Below, piece by piece: positions 43,825 through 54,234 of a DNA stretch of 64,000 nucleotides (its first letter is position 1; every line of letters begins with the position of its first letter). The notes below the pieces were generated by a model, which saw only the letters and a list, made by a program, of their open reading frames with translations, did no database searches and had not been told where the DNA came from. The position numbers were made by a program, and so were the translations under genes. The stretch spans positions 44,432,610 to 44,496,609 of the forward strand of contig CM061920.1 of NCBI GenBank assembly GCA_031002005.1, written 5' to 3'. The stretch is from Vandiemenella viatica (Eukaryota; Arthropoda; Insecta; Orthoptera; Morabidae).

Positions 43825-46788
43825 TCTTATATATATATAAAAATAGACGTGTTCTTTCCTATATTTCACTTTTCAGCCACCACTACCTTGCACAGATCAC
43901 TGATGTTTGTTGGTGGAAGTAGCATGGAGTTTCCTGTCGTGCACAACGTTGGCCGAATGCCGATAGCTGTGGGGATGTGGGAGATATAATGATTAAAGTT
44001 GGTCAGTGCAGGGCGTTTTCATATTTCGACCAAAAATTCGTATCTCCGTATACTTCTCTTTCCTGCCACAACTACATAACATAGACCTTTGGTATTTGTG
44101 TGTGGTAGTAGAATCGTCTTTCCTGTCGTGCACTATGGTTGTTAGATGTCGGTAGCTATGGGGGTGTGGGAGATATGGGGGTTGAAAGTGATCGACCTGT
44201 GGCAATTTCATACTCCTGCCAAAGACAAAAGTGTCATGGTGTATCACTTTTCAGCGAAAACTATAGATCACAGATAACTGGTGTTTGTGTGTAGTAGTAG
44301 CACAGAGTCACCTTTCGATCACAACAGCGGCCGATTTTCAGAAACTGTGGTACTGTGGTAGATATGGTGGTTGTAAGTGGCCGACCAAGGATATTTTCGT
44401 ATTTCAACTGTCTCCGCATATGTCACTTTTTTGCCACAACTACATAGCATAGAACATTGGTGTTTGTGTTTGGTAGTAGAATCGTATCTCATGTAGTGCA
44501 CTATGGTTGTTAGATGTCGGTAGCTATGGGGGTGTGGGAGATATGGGAGTTGAAAGTGATCGACCTGTGGCAATTTCATACTCTTGCCAAAGACAAAAGT
44601 GTCATGGTGTATCACTTTTCAGCGAAAACTATAGATCACAGATAACTGGTGTTTGTGTGTAGTAGTAGCACAGAGTCACCTTTCGATCACAACAGCGGCC
44701 GATTTTCAGAAACTGTGGTAGTGTGGTAGATATGGTGGTTGTAAGTGGCCGACCAAGGATATTTTTGAATTTCGACTGTCTCCGCATATGTCACTTTTCT
44801 GCCACAACTACATAGCATAGAACATTGGTGTTTGTGTTTGGTAGTAGAATCGTATCTCATGTAGTGCACTATGGTTGTTAGATGTCGGTAGCTATGGGGG
44901 TGTGGGAGATATGGGGGTTGAAAGTGATCGACCTGTGGCAATTTCATACTTCTGCCAAAGACAAAAGTGTCATGGTGTATCACTTTTCAGCGAAAACTAT
45001 AGATCACAGATAACTGGCGTTTGTGTGTAGTAGTAGCACAGAGTCACCTTTCGATCACAACAGCGGCCGAATTTCAGAAACTGTGTTACTATGGTAGATA
45101 AGGTGGTTGTAAGTGGCCGACCAAGGATATTTTTGAATTTCAACTGTCTCCGCATATGTCACTTTTCTGCCACAACTACATAGCATAGAACATTGGTGTT
45201 TGTGTATGGTAGTAGAATCGTATCTCATGTAGTGCACTATGGTTGTTAGATGTTGGTAGCTAAGGCGGTGTGGGAGATATGGGGGTTGAAAGTGATCAAC
45301 CTGTGGCAATTTCATACTTCTGCCAAAGACAAAAGTGTCATGATGTATCACTTTTCAGCGAAAACTATAGATCACAGATAACTGGTGTTTGTGTGTAGTA
45401 GTAGCACAAAGTCACCTTTCGATCACAACAGCGGCCGATTTTCAGAAACTGTGGTACTGTGGTAGATATGGTGGTTGTAAGTGGCCGGCCAAGGTGATTT
45501 TCGTATTTCGACTGTCTCCGCATATGTCACTTTTCTGCCACAACTACATAGCATAGAGCATTGGTGTTTGTGTTTGGTAGTAGAATCGTATCTCATGTAG
45601 TGCACTATGGTTGTTAGATGTCGGTAGCTATGGGGGTGTGGGTGAAATGAGGGTTGAAAGTGGTCGACCTGTGGCAGTTTCATACTTCTGCCAAAGACAA
45701 AAGTGTCATGGTGTATCACTTTTCAGCGAAAACTATAGATCACAGATAACTGGCGTTTGTGTGTAGTAGTAGCACAGAGTAACGTTTCGATCACAACAGC
45801 GGCCGAAATTCAGAAACTGTGTTACTATGGTAGATAAGGTGGTTGTAAGTGGCCGACCAAGGATATTTTTGAATTTCGACTGTCTCCGCATATGTCACTT
45901 TTCTGCCACAACTACAAAGCATAGAACATTGGTGTTTGTGTATGGTAGTACAATCGTATCTCATGTAGTGCACTATGGTTGTTAGATGTCGGTAGCTATG
46001 GGGGTGTGGGTGAAATGAGGGTTGAAAGTGGTCGACCTGTGGCAGTTTCATACTTCTGCCAAAGACAAAAGTGTCATGGTGTATCACTTTTCAGCGAAAA
46101 CTATAGATCACAGATAACTGGCGTTTGTGTGTAGTAGTAGCACAGAGTCACCTTTCGATCACAACAGCGGCCGAATTTCAGAAACTGTGGTACTGTGGTA
46201 GATATGGTGGTTGTAAGTGGCCGACCAAGGATATTTTCGTATTTCGACGAAAGGCATGTGTCTCCGCAGATTTCACTTTTCTACCACGACTACATAGCAT
46301 AGAGCATTGGTGTTTATGTGTGGTAGTAGAATCGTGTCTTTTGTCGTGCACTATGGTTGTTAGATGTCTGTAGCTATGGGGGTGTGGAAGATATGGGGGA
46401 TGAAAATGGTCGACCTGCGGCAATTTCAAATTTCTGCCAAAGACGCATGTGTCACGGTGTATCACTTTTAAGTGAAAACTATCAATCGCAGATCACTGGC
46501 GTTTGTGTGTGGTAGTAACACAGAGTCTCCCATCGATCACAACGTTGGCCAAAATTCGGTAACTGTGGGAGTGTGTGAGATATGGTGTTTGAAATTGGTC
46601 GATCATTAATATTTTCGCGTTTCATCCAAAGACTTGTGTGTATCCGTAAATTTTAACTTGCTGCCGGAACTACATAGCGCAGAAGACTGGTACTTGTGTG
46701 TGGTAATAGTATCGAGTCTCCCATCGTGCACTATAGCTGTCAATATGAATTCTTTACAATCACGAACGAAGTCGTGGGTACCAGCTAG
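43825..46788 (+). mobile_element. Helitron-like element carrying a satellite array
   Basis: The left end is TCTTATATATATATAAAAATAG after an A. The right end is CACGA-6 nt-TCGTG hairpin, 8 nt, then CTAG before a T (46761-46788), a textbook Helitron 3' end. Comparing the uninterrupted hAT at 26.76 kb shows precise insertion into AT with no target duplication, as Helitrons do. The 2.96-kb interior is almost wholly a tandem array with no Rep/helicase frame, so the element is non-autonomous. Confidence 0.82.
43870..46740 (+). repeat. 184-bp satellite monomers in 368-bp dimers
   Basis: About sixteen monomers of roughly 184 bp share a TGGTGTTTGTGTGT...GTAGTAG core at regular steps (43.9 to 46.68 kb). 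In the centre, from about 44.25 to 46.1 kb, two monomer types alternate (GATCACAGATAACTGG and CATAGCATAGAACATTGG), giving nearly identical 368-bp dimers. Outer monomers are more diverged. The 98-codon frames on the minus strand repeat with the same period and are not genes. Confidence 0.92.
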
Positions 46789-47355
46789 TATTTAATAAAA
46801 ACATTAAATCATTTTTGACATTTCTAAAGCCAAGCAATAAGGAGACCGGCATAACAACCCAACGAAATTCTTTATAGTTCCCATAAGTTACAAAATCCAC
46901 CCAACAACATTAACAGAAAAAGGAGATATTTTCCACTGTTAATATAATCTCAGAAAATAATAACAAAATTATGGACAGATTGAATAAATTTCAAACAAAG
47001 GTCTGCCAGACAGAACATATGGTTCTTGCGGCTTTTTAACTTATCACATAGCGATGGATCCAACTTCCTAAAAAACTTTTCAGATGAGCATCTGCATACT
47101 ACCGCCTCTTGAGAACTACCTTACCTCAGAGTGCAAAAGTAATTGGTTGAAAGTTTCATCATTTTCTTCACATCGCAAACAGTCGAGAATTGAGAGGATG
47201 AGCTACAATTTGATTTACTGACCTGATTTTTATTTGAACATTCCTATTTTTTCCTACACAGTTTAATTGATCCTCTTTAGTATTAATCGACCCCCTTGTA
47301 TTAATCGACTCCTGGCGAATTGTTATCGACCCAAAGGGGTCAATATCAACCACTT

Positions 47356-47372
47356 TTTGTGTGTGTGTGTGT
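47356..47372. repeat. (TG)n microsatellite
   Basis: A short TG run sits where the right TIR of the hAT relic should be. Confidence 0.9.
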
Positions 47373-47875
47373 TTTCAAACTCTTTTGAAACTGCACGACA
47401 AAACATAATAATTTTCTTAAAAAAAGAAAAGAAAAAAAAAGGATAACTTCAGAGATATAAATGCATGTCAATGGGAGAGTATTTATGTAGCCCATTTAAA
47501 TAACTATATAAACTATATCTATGTTTACCTGTTAGCCATTATTCTAATTACATTGCTCTGAGTTCCAAAATCATTTTACACATAGCTGAGAATTCCAGAA
47601 TACAATCCCATACCTTATTTACGAATGAAAATACGCAACGTGTCCACAAAGTGAGAAGGTAATAGGGCCACTTTGGCATCTTTACGATGAAAACTAAGTA
47701 CTGATGGAAATATTGGCCCTCTTCCCAACACAGTCATTAATATTGACAATATTCGCTCCACTTTCCAATATTGATGGCTGAATAACAGAAAATCCGGATT
47801 TCCATCAATATCAACTATCAATACAATTTTTTCAACCTATACAGTCAATATTATTGTCAATATACTGCAATAAAT

Positions 47876-48669
47876 TACTAGTGAAATTGCAGAAAAATTT
47901 ACTAAAAATACTGAATGAATTAAAAATTAAAATTCTTAAAGGGTAAGAGTAGGTTGGTGGTAAACTTGCACTAAGAGAATTTAAGAATTTTTAAAAGAAA
48001 AAAAGTCATGAAATGGGAAAATAGAAACACAGGGAAATTGCCACTGTGGCATAAACTCAAATGTGATTAAACTGATAACTTTTGGAGTTCTTATGTAATG
48101 AAACACACAATTAAAAAAAAAAGAAAATAACATTGGCTGCATTTTTTAATATCTGTTCAGTTGATGGAGTTTGTAACATATGTTCCAAACAAAAAATAAA
48201 ATAAAATGTTGGTTACTCTGAGTTGGGTGTTATGGGGAAAGGAGTAACAGGCAAATAATAACACTAGTGTGTGTATGAGTGCTACTATTCCGTCAGTCAA
48301 TATTAAATCACTGTTATAATCTCCGGAGACCTTATTACTGGAATGTAGTTTGAACGAATAAGAAAAGGAACAATATTAAAGTCTTAAGTTAGTAAAGATA
48401 GAAAAAACTACAGTTCATCAATTAATGGAATAAAACAACAGAAGAAGTTACCTACGACACAGCGACCGTGACAGGACATGAATTTTTTCTTGTCATTTCC
48501 ATTGTTATTAATGTAAAAAATTGTATGATAAAGGTGAAGATAAATATAAGGTCTCCCATATAAACCATGAATAAAAAGATTACCAGTGTATTTTTTCAAA
48601 AAAATTGGTAAACTTGGGGAGGTTTGTAGCTTAACAGATTCCTTTCTTTTTTTTTAACAAAAAAAACTG
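47876..48669. other. No recognisable gene (gene intron)
   Basis: AT-rich intronic DNA without domain-bearing frames. Confidence 0.4.
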
Positions 48670-48870
48670 CTTAACATCTCTTAACAGTGAGGTCTTTAGA
48701 GACGGGAAAGGATGGAGGGAAAGGATGGGAAGAAATTCGGCCATGGCCTTTTGAAGGAAGCATCCCGGCATTTGCCTGCAGTGATTTGGGAAACCATGGA
48801 AAACCCAAATCTGGATGCCCGGACGGGCATTCGAACCGCCGTCCTCCAGAACGCTTAACAGATTCCAAAG
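48670..48870 (-). mobile_element. tRNA-derived SINE, best copy
   Basis: On the complement, GCGGTTCGAATGCCCGTCC (box B) is followed by GGCATCCAGATTTGGGTTTT, CCATGGTTTCCCAAATCACT, GCAAATGCCGGGATGCTTCC and TTCAAAAGGCCATGGCCGAA. This is the tRNA head and body of an abundant arthropod SINE, also seen diverged at 28.5, 32.9 and 62.1 kb. Confidence 0.85.
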
Positions 48871-50342
48871 AAAAAAATAAAATACAATGTTGGTTACCAG
48901 AAGGGAAACATATATCAGAGGGCAACCAATAATTTTTTTCTTCTTCTACAAATCTGTTTTGTAGACGATAATTCACATTGCCTTGTGGCATTTCTGCACA
49001 AATGATGCAAACACTGTGATGTAATGACAGATATGACAACTATGTGGGTTCTGTTTTTCATCGTTTTGGTTATGTAACTTAAAAAAATACACAGAAAGTA
49101 AATTTCAAACATATTTTTCTACAAGTTTTGGGAATACATGAAATAGACAGATGTGTGCCAATAAGATACAAGAAGAAAGAAAAACCTGCCTCTTTCAGAC
49201 CAAGCCCCTGGGAATCCTTGTAAACGAAAAAAAGAAAACTACAATATAATATTACACATCGTTTTCCAACTCCAATTTTCCTGGCAGGAACACAAGTTCT
49301 CATCAGTTCGTTCTGTAGCTCTTCCTTGATATTCTACAAATTTATATCTTTCTGCTTATTCAATCTTCTATTCATTTTACTTGCCCTTACCATTACTCTC
49401 CAACAGGTGCATACCCCCACATATACTTTGCCCTACAACATTAGCAGCAGTGTTTTAAAGCCGACTATCCTATTTTCTTCCTGGTCTTCTGGTTCATGAT
49501 TCTGATGAATTTTATTTCAGATGCCTGGAGTTCACTTTTGCCCCTACCTAGAAGGATACATTTCCAACTAAGAATTGGCACAAAGTAAATGGTGAACATG
49601 ATTAATTTGACTTTCTGGGGTATTTTGTTTTCCAAAAGAAGATGACTCAGATGACTAAAAATGTGATAATGTTAAATAAAATATTTCACCAGCTGTTATG
49701 CTGTCTTCAGACACAGAATAATAACCCATTAAGTATTTTAATATGAAGGATACAACATGCAGAGGATTCTACAAATGCCACGCTTTTCAAGCCATATTGC
49801 TAACACCATTAATTAATTAATTAATATTAGTGGTCAAAAGATCAAATTTAAGTTAACCTCCATTAAATTAAAAAAAAAAAACTATTTACCACTGTTATGA
49901 ACTGCAAAAGAATCCATTAATATATATTTTGCATTAAGATTTAGAAGATTTTAAATAAACATTTTGGGTTCTACCAGAGATTGCATTTTTGTTACAACAT
50001 TCATTAATGACATCATAATACTGCAGTAATCAATCACAAGAGGAATTATTTTTAAGGAGAATTAGGTTGTAATATATCCTTGACCACCATGACACTGCTG
50101 AATAGTGTGTTGCATTTCACTACCGGAGTATTGTGATGCCAATTCATCATGGAATTGAAATCCCCAGTAATCCCACATTTTGGACTGGCCTGTTTTTTAT
50201 TTTAAATAGTCACCATCAAAACTCAAAAGCATCAATGACCCTTCTCTGCCTATTCCATATATCATTTAATTTAAACAGAAGTTCAAAAAATATAATTTTA
50301 AAACAAAATTTTAGAGTATGTAATGTAGAATCATCAGATTAC
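48871..50342. other. No recognisable gene (gene intron)
   Basis: Intronic DNA immediately 3' of exon 1 (minus strand). No domain-bearing frames or repeats recognised. Confidence 0.45.
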
Positions 50343-50520
50343 CATTAGGATCAATTACTTCTTCATATGAAGGTGGAGCATTGCTGTGCTGAGTTATATG
50401 AGGGACATCAATTCCAACAGTATTATGGTATGATGGTGGAGGTATGGAATGAGACTGAGTGCCCCATTGACTTTGGGAACTAGGTTGTGACACAGAGCCA
50501 GGACTCTGTCCATCAACATC
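50343..50520 (-). CDS. TMEM272-like membrane protein, exon 1 visible (proline-rich N-terminal part)
   Basis: Acceptor TTTCTGTGTGCAG before 50520 and donor GTAATC after 50343; 178 bp, entering in phase 0 and leaving in phase 1. It encodes DVDGQSPGSVSQPSSQSQWG, SIPPPSYHNTVG and APPSYEEVIDPN: a low-complexity, Ser/Gln-rich cytoplasmic region with two PPxY motifs (PPPSY, APPSY). Together with exon 2 this gives three PPxY motifs, which suggests control by WW-domain ubiquitin ligases (inference). The upstream exon carrying the start codon was not found to the right. The four exons assemble without a break into a TMEM272-like protein with PPxY motifs, membrane segments and a charged loop. Confidence 0.85.
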
Positions 50521-50589
50521 CTGCACACAGAAAATAATTATTACATTCTCAATACTATTACTGTATTCTGATGAACATATTGTTCAAAC

Positions 50590-50880
50590 CAGGGGCGGAT
50601 CCAGGGGGGGGGGGGGGGGGTTAGGGGGCTCAAGCCCCCCCAAAAGTATCTTGGTCCACCCCCGACAATGTAGTTTTGAGACCTTTTTTTTTTAGCTCTA
50701 CGGATTTGAGGCCCGAGGAGGCTATAAAAACTACCTTTTTCCCGACTCAAGCCCCCCCCCCCCAAAGCCAAAATCCACTGAAGGCAAGCCCTCTGAACCA
50801 AAATTCACTCAAGCCAAGCCCCCCCCAAACCAAAGTCCGCTCAAGCCCCCCCCAAAAACAAAATCCTGGATCCGCCCCTG
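50590..50880 (-). mobile_element. G-rich hAT MITE, copy 3 (reverse orientation)
   Basis: TIRs are CAGGGGCGGATCCAGG and CCTGGATCCGCCCCTG, with the perfect duplication GTTCAAAC (50582-50589, 50881-50888). The orientation is opposite to copies 1 and 2. A G17-like run near the left end separates the TIR from the body. Confidence 0.92.
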
Positions 50881-51039
50881 GTTCAAACCATACAATAAAT
50901 ACAAGGTGGTAATATATTGATGTTAGTGTCATTATTGCTGACAGATAAGAAACTTGCTACAGTTAAGAATGATTTTATAAAAGATATGGTAACCAGGAAA
51001 TAATAGCTGCTAAGTAGCAAAAAGGAATTACAAAATAGT

Positions 51040-53085
51040 ATACTTACCTTAGACGATGGTGGCGTGGCGTAAACACACGAAAAAGACAAGAACATGAATA
51101 ACGTTGTATATTTCTGGTTTTTGCCCTTTGTCAACAGGAGAACATTATGGAGGGAGGGTGCTGTAGGAGACCATCTCTCAGAATAACTGTTAGTCAGGAA
51201 CATGGTGGAAATAAATTCAAACAGTGGACAGGGGGAGGTGGATAGTGAATTGGAGCTAGTACCCAAGCAATGCAAAATGTTGCGAAAAGAGCAGAATAAT
51301 ACAGTAAAATCTTCACAACACAAATCTGAGTGGGCACAAATAAATAATTAAATAAAATAAAATAAAAAAAATTAATAAATCAAGGAATCTATACAGTTAT
51401 ATATCACCTCTGGTAAGTGGTGGCTCAATTTAGACATGGAGAGAAAAGAGGGAAGGAAAAGTATTGACTGTGCATTATCTCAAATTGAGACCAGGAGGTT
51501 GCCATGTGCCCAGTTCGTATTGGTAGACAAGCTTCCACCTTCTGAGTTCAGAGGCACTGCTGCTGTTTGGGAGGACTCTGATAAGATGGACCGTGAAACA
51601 AGAATTAAAATTATTGGTATAATTGGAGACGGTGTGGACAGCAACTGGATATTTTGGATTCCGAGTGAATACTGTCTGTCAATGGCCATTCATTCTTATG
51701 GCTAATGGATTTGTAGTAAAACCTATATAGGATACCAGTCAGTGTTTCCAGACTAGCTGACATATTACATGGAAGTTTCACAGATGGCGTGTCCTGTGAT
51801 AGGAAAGCTATTGCCAGTTACAGGACTGGTGAAAGTGGTGGACACATGGTGTCTTACAGCAGGGTCTATTGCATGGGAAAGAGCCTTGGGGCTGTCTTAT
51901 GGGACGATGAAGACTATGTTTGTGAAGCTGTCAGAGGTCTGAAGGCCTTATGAAAGGAGGGCCAGGGAGGATTTTTGGAAGAATGGATCTCATTTCTGGG
52001 CAGGTTAGCAGAAAATCGTATCCATTCTATTGATGGATTAAAGGCCAAGGAAATATTGTGTAACCAGGACTGGACCATGGTTGACTTTTAGGGGTTAGGG
52101 TTGGTCAATAGGCTGAGCAGATTGTAATGTGGCTAATGAAAGTTGCTTGAGAACCAAAGTAGGGGGATAGTTGCAGGATACAAATGCTTGTGAGATGCTG
52201 TTTGAATGATCCACTAGGAATTTCTGGTTGGAGCATATACGACTGCCTCGAATGCCAAGACTGTAGGGGAGAGAAAGCCTGATATTATACGGATGGCAAC
52301 TGTCAAAATGAAGATACTGCTGTAAGTTGGTGAGTTTGATGTGGACATTGGAGAGGGACAGATCGACATCCAAGAATGCAGCTTGGATGTGGGAGTAATT
52401 CCATATGAAATTCAGTGAGTTATTAAAGGTATTAAGATCATTCAGAAAATATAGAAGGGTGTTTTCCCCATGTGTCAAGGTCATAAAAATATCATCTATT
52501 CCTTACCCTGTATCTTCTCCTTGCCTCCATCCCCACTGTCTAAATTGAACCACCGCATACCAGAAGTGATGTTTAACTGTATAGATTCTTTGATTTACTT
52601 CTTTTCTTTTCCATTTTATTTATTTATTTTTGCTTACACAAATTTATGTTATGAAGATTTTACTGTATTAGTCTGCTCTTTTCGCAACATTTTGCATTGT
52701 TCGAGTACTAGCTGCGATTCACTATTCCCCTCTCACTGTCCTCTGTTTGAATTTATCCCCACCACATTCCTGAGTAATAGTCATTCTGATCCAAGCTGTA
52801 TTTCAACACAACCTTCGTAATATAGCTCCTTGAAAATCAGTACTGGGATTCAAATTTTGATTTTTCACATCTTGTGATACATATATTACAAATGGAATTA
52901 TGGTGTGATACCTGAGATGTCACACATTACATGTCCGTAACTGAAGACATCTCCTACAGCGCCCACCCTCAATAATGTTCTCCTGTTGACAAAGGGCGAA
53001 GACCTGAAATATACAATGTTATTTGTGTTCTTGTGTGTGTGTGTGTGTGTGTGTTCACGACCTGCAACCATCATTTATGAAAGAT
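51040..53085 (-). mobile_element. Penelope-like element flanked by inverted end sequences
   Basis: Minus strand. The RT active-site region (DDIFM near 52490) is followed by FLDVDLSLSNVHIKLTNLQQ and YSLGIRGSRICS, then the nuclease with MNGH and EFRRWKLVYQ-like residues near 51700-51520. Its left tail (51040-51475) has its inverted partner at 52500-53085: matching complementary blocks include CTTTTCGCAACATTTTGCAT. A truncated copy is therefore enclosed by inverted PLE termini. Confidence 0.82.
53032..53054. repeat. (GT)n microsatellite
   Basis: About eleven GT units inside the right inverted PLE terminus. Confidence 0.95.
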
Positions 53086-53384
53086 ACTAGCAGTTACTCA
53101 CAACTTTGTCCACTTGACAGTGTGTTATGGTATAAAAGTTTTTGTTACTATTCAGAGTATGACCAGCAGAAAATTCTCCTTTAGGGTTGAAAATGTGGTT
53201 AACTGCTTCCTTGGCTTTTATTCTTCAATGAAAAGTGTATATCAAAGTCGGGAAACAGGTAAGAAAGATGTAACACGTGTCAAAAGATACGGTTATAGAC
53301 ATTACTCACTAAAGGGGCGACTGTTAATAACGTTAGGTGTTTTTCCGGAATCCACATCTCTGTACACATCAAGCCTACTAACTT

Positions 53385-54200
53385 AAAACAAGAACTACAC
53401 TTTGACAGTTGTTACCCTTTCCACACCAAACGTTCCCACGGATTCAGCCTAGAAATCCGTGGCAGATGCATCTATTTCCAGTTACTCCCAAAAACTATCC
53501 CAAGCCCTCATTTCCTGCCAATACTCCCACAATCTCATGGGGAAACAAATCTCCCAAGCCATCTCCCACAACCCTCATTCCACACCTCCTAAAACTGACT
53601 GTGGACGAACACTCGTCACCCAGTTCATTCCTGGCTTGGAATCCGCCAACCGGATTCTCTGCTGTGGACATGACTTCCTACGGTCCTGCGTCTCCTCCTC
53701 CCCAAAATCATACCCACTGCTCCCCATACTTTCTTCAACAGACCACCCAATCTGAATAACATCTTGGTCCACTAGTATTTACCTTCTGACTCTCCTAGAC
53801 CTCCACAAGGATCTGTGAAACATGCAGCATGCACCCCGCCACCACCACTTACTCTAATCCTGTCACAGGAGAATCCTTTCCCATAATTCGACATGCTACG
53901 TGTGCGACCACAAACCTTATTTAGCAACTCACCTGTCTCCATTGCAATGCTTCCTACATCGGCTTCACCACTCAACAACTATCCTACAGGATGAATGGTC
54001 ACAGGCAAAAAGTTCATACTTCCAACCAATTCATGCCAACTCACATGATTCGAACAATCTCAACACCCGTTTCACAGTTAGAGTTTTTTCAAACACCACC
54101 ACCCCTTCAGAACTCCGCAGATGGGAACTAGCCTACAAACATATCCTTGACACCAGACACACCCCTGACCTAAACCTACGTTAAACCTGTCACTTACTAA
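53385..54200 (+). pseudogene. Penelope-like element, RT end and GIY-YIG nuclease
   Basis: The plus strand shows the HFDSCYPFHTKRS block, then the linker PPNLNNILVH. A damaged nuclease follows with RMNGHRQ-like residues near 53985-54005, CAACTCACATGATTCGAACA, and ELRRWELAYKHIL near 54108-54147. The copy meets the neighbouring minus-strand PLE tail to tail at about 54200-54240. Frameshifts and a deletion of the CNRPHC block make it inactive. Confidence 0.75.
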
Positions 54201-54234
54201 CTTTGTACATATATATATTATTTTTTTTTTTTTT

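Larger units (their letters stand above)
43752..47360 (-). mobile_element. hAT relic, second copy, split by a Helitron
   Basis: The left piece 43752-43824 begins CAGGAACCCCTAAACTTTTT and the right piece starts at 46789 with TATTTAATAAAAACATTAAA. Together (about 640 bp) they match the hAT at 26.69-27.34 kb block by block, including the 3' CAACCACTTT. Its right TIR is eroded by a TG-repeat. Confidence 0.8.
43236..47875 (+). mobile_element. TIR DNA transposon copy containing nested insertions (unclassified)
   Basis: GGACCCTACATGATCAATA starts the left end and subterminal copies (TTACACGATCAAGATTATTG) follow. The right end near 47.83-47.875 kb has CAGTCAATATTATTGTCAAT. The right 0.5 kb duplicates 42.24-42.75 kb. 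Inside lie the hAT relic, the Helitron and its satellite. Boundaries are approximate. Confidence 0.45.

Noticed and set aside
43993..46465. A run of similar 84-98-residue minus-strand frames (MIHHDTFVFG type)
   Set aside because: They repeat with the 368-bp satellite period and change with the DNA repeat; no domain, no splice or promoter context. They are a by-product of the satellite.
43870..46740. CRISPR-like repeat array
   Set aside because: Units are 184/368 bp without unique spacers, in eukaryotic DNA and within Helitron ends.
51436..51705. 89-residue plus-strand frame
   Set aside because: Antisense shadow of the PLE nuclease region on the minus strand.
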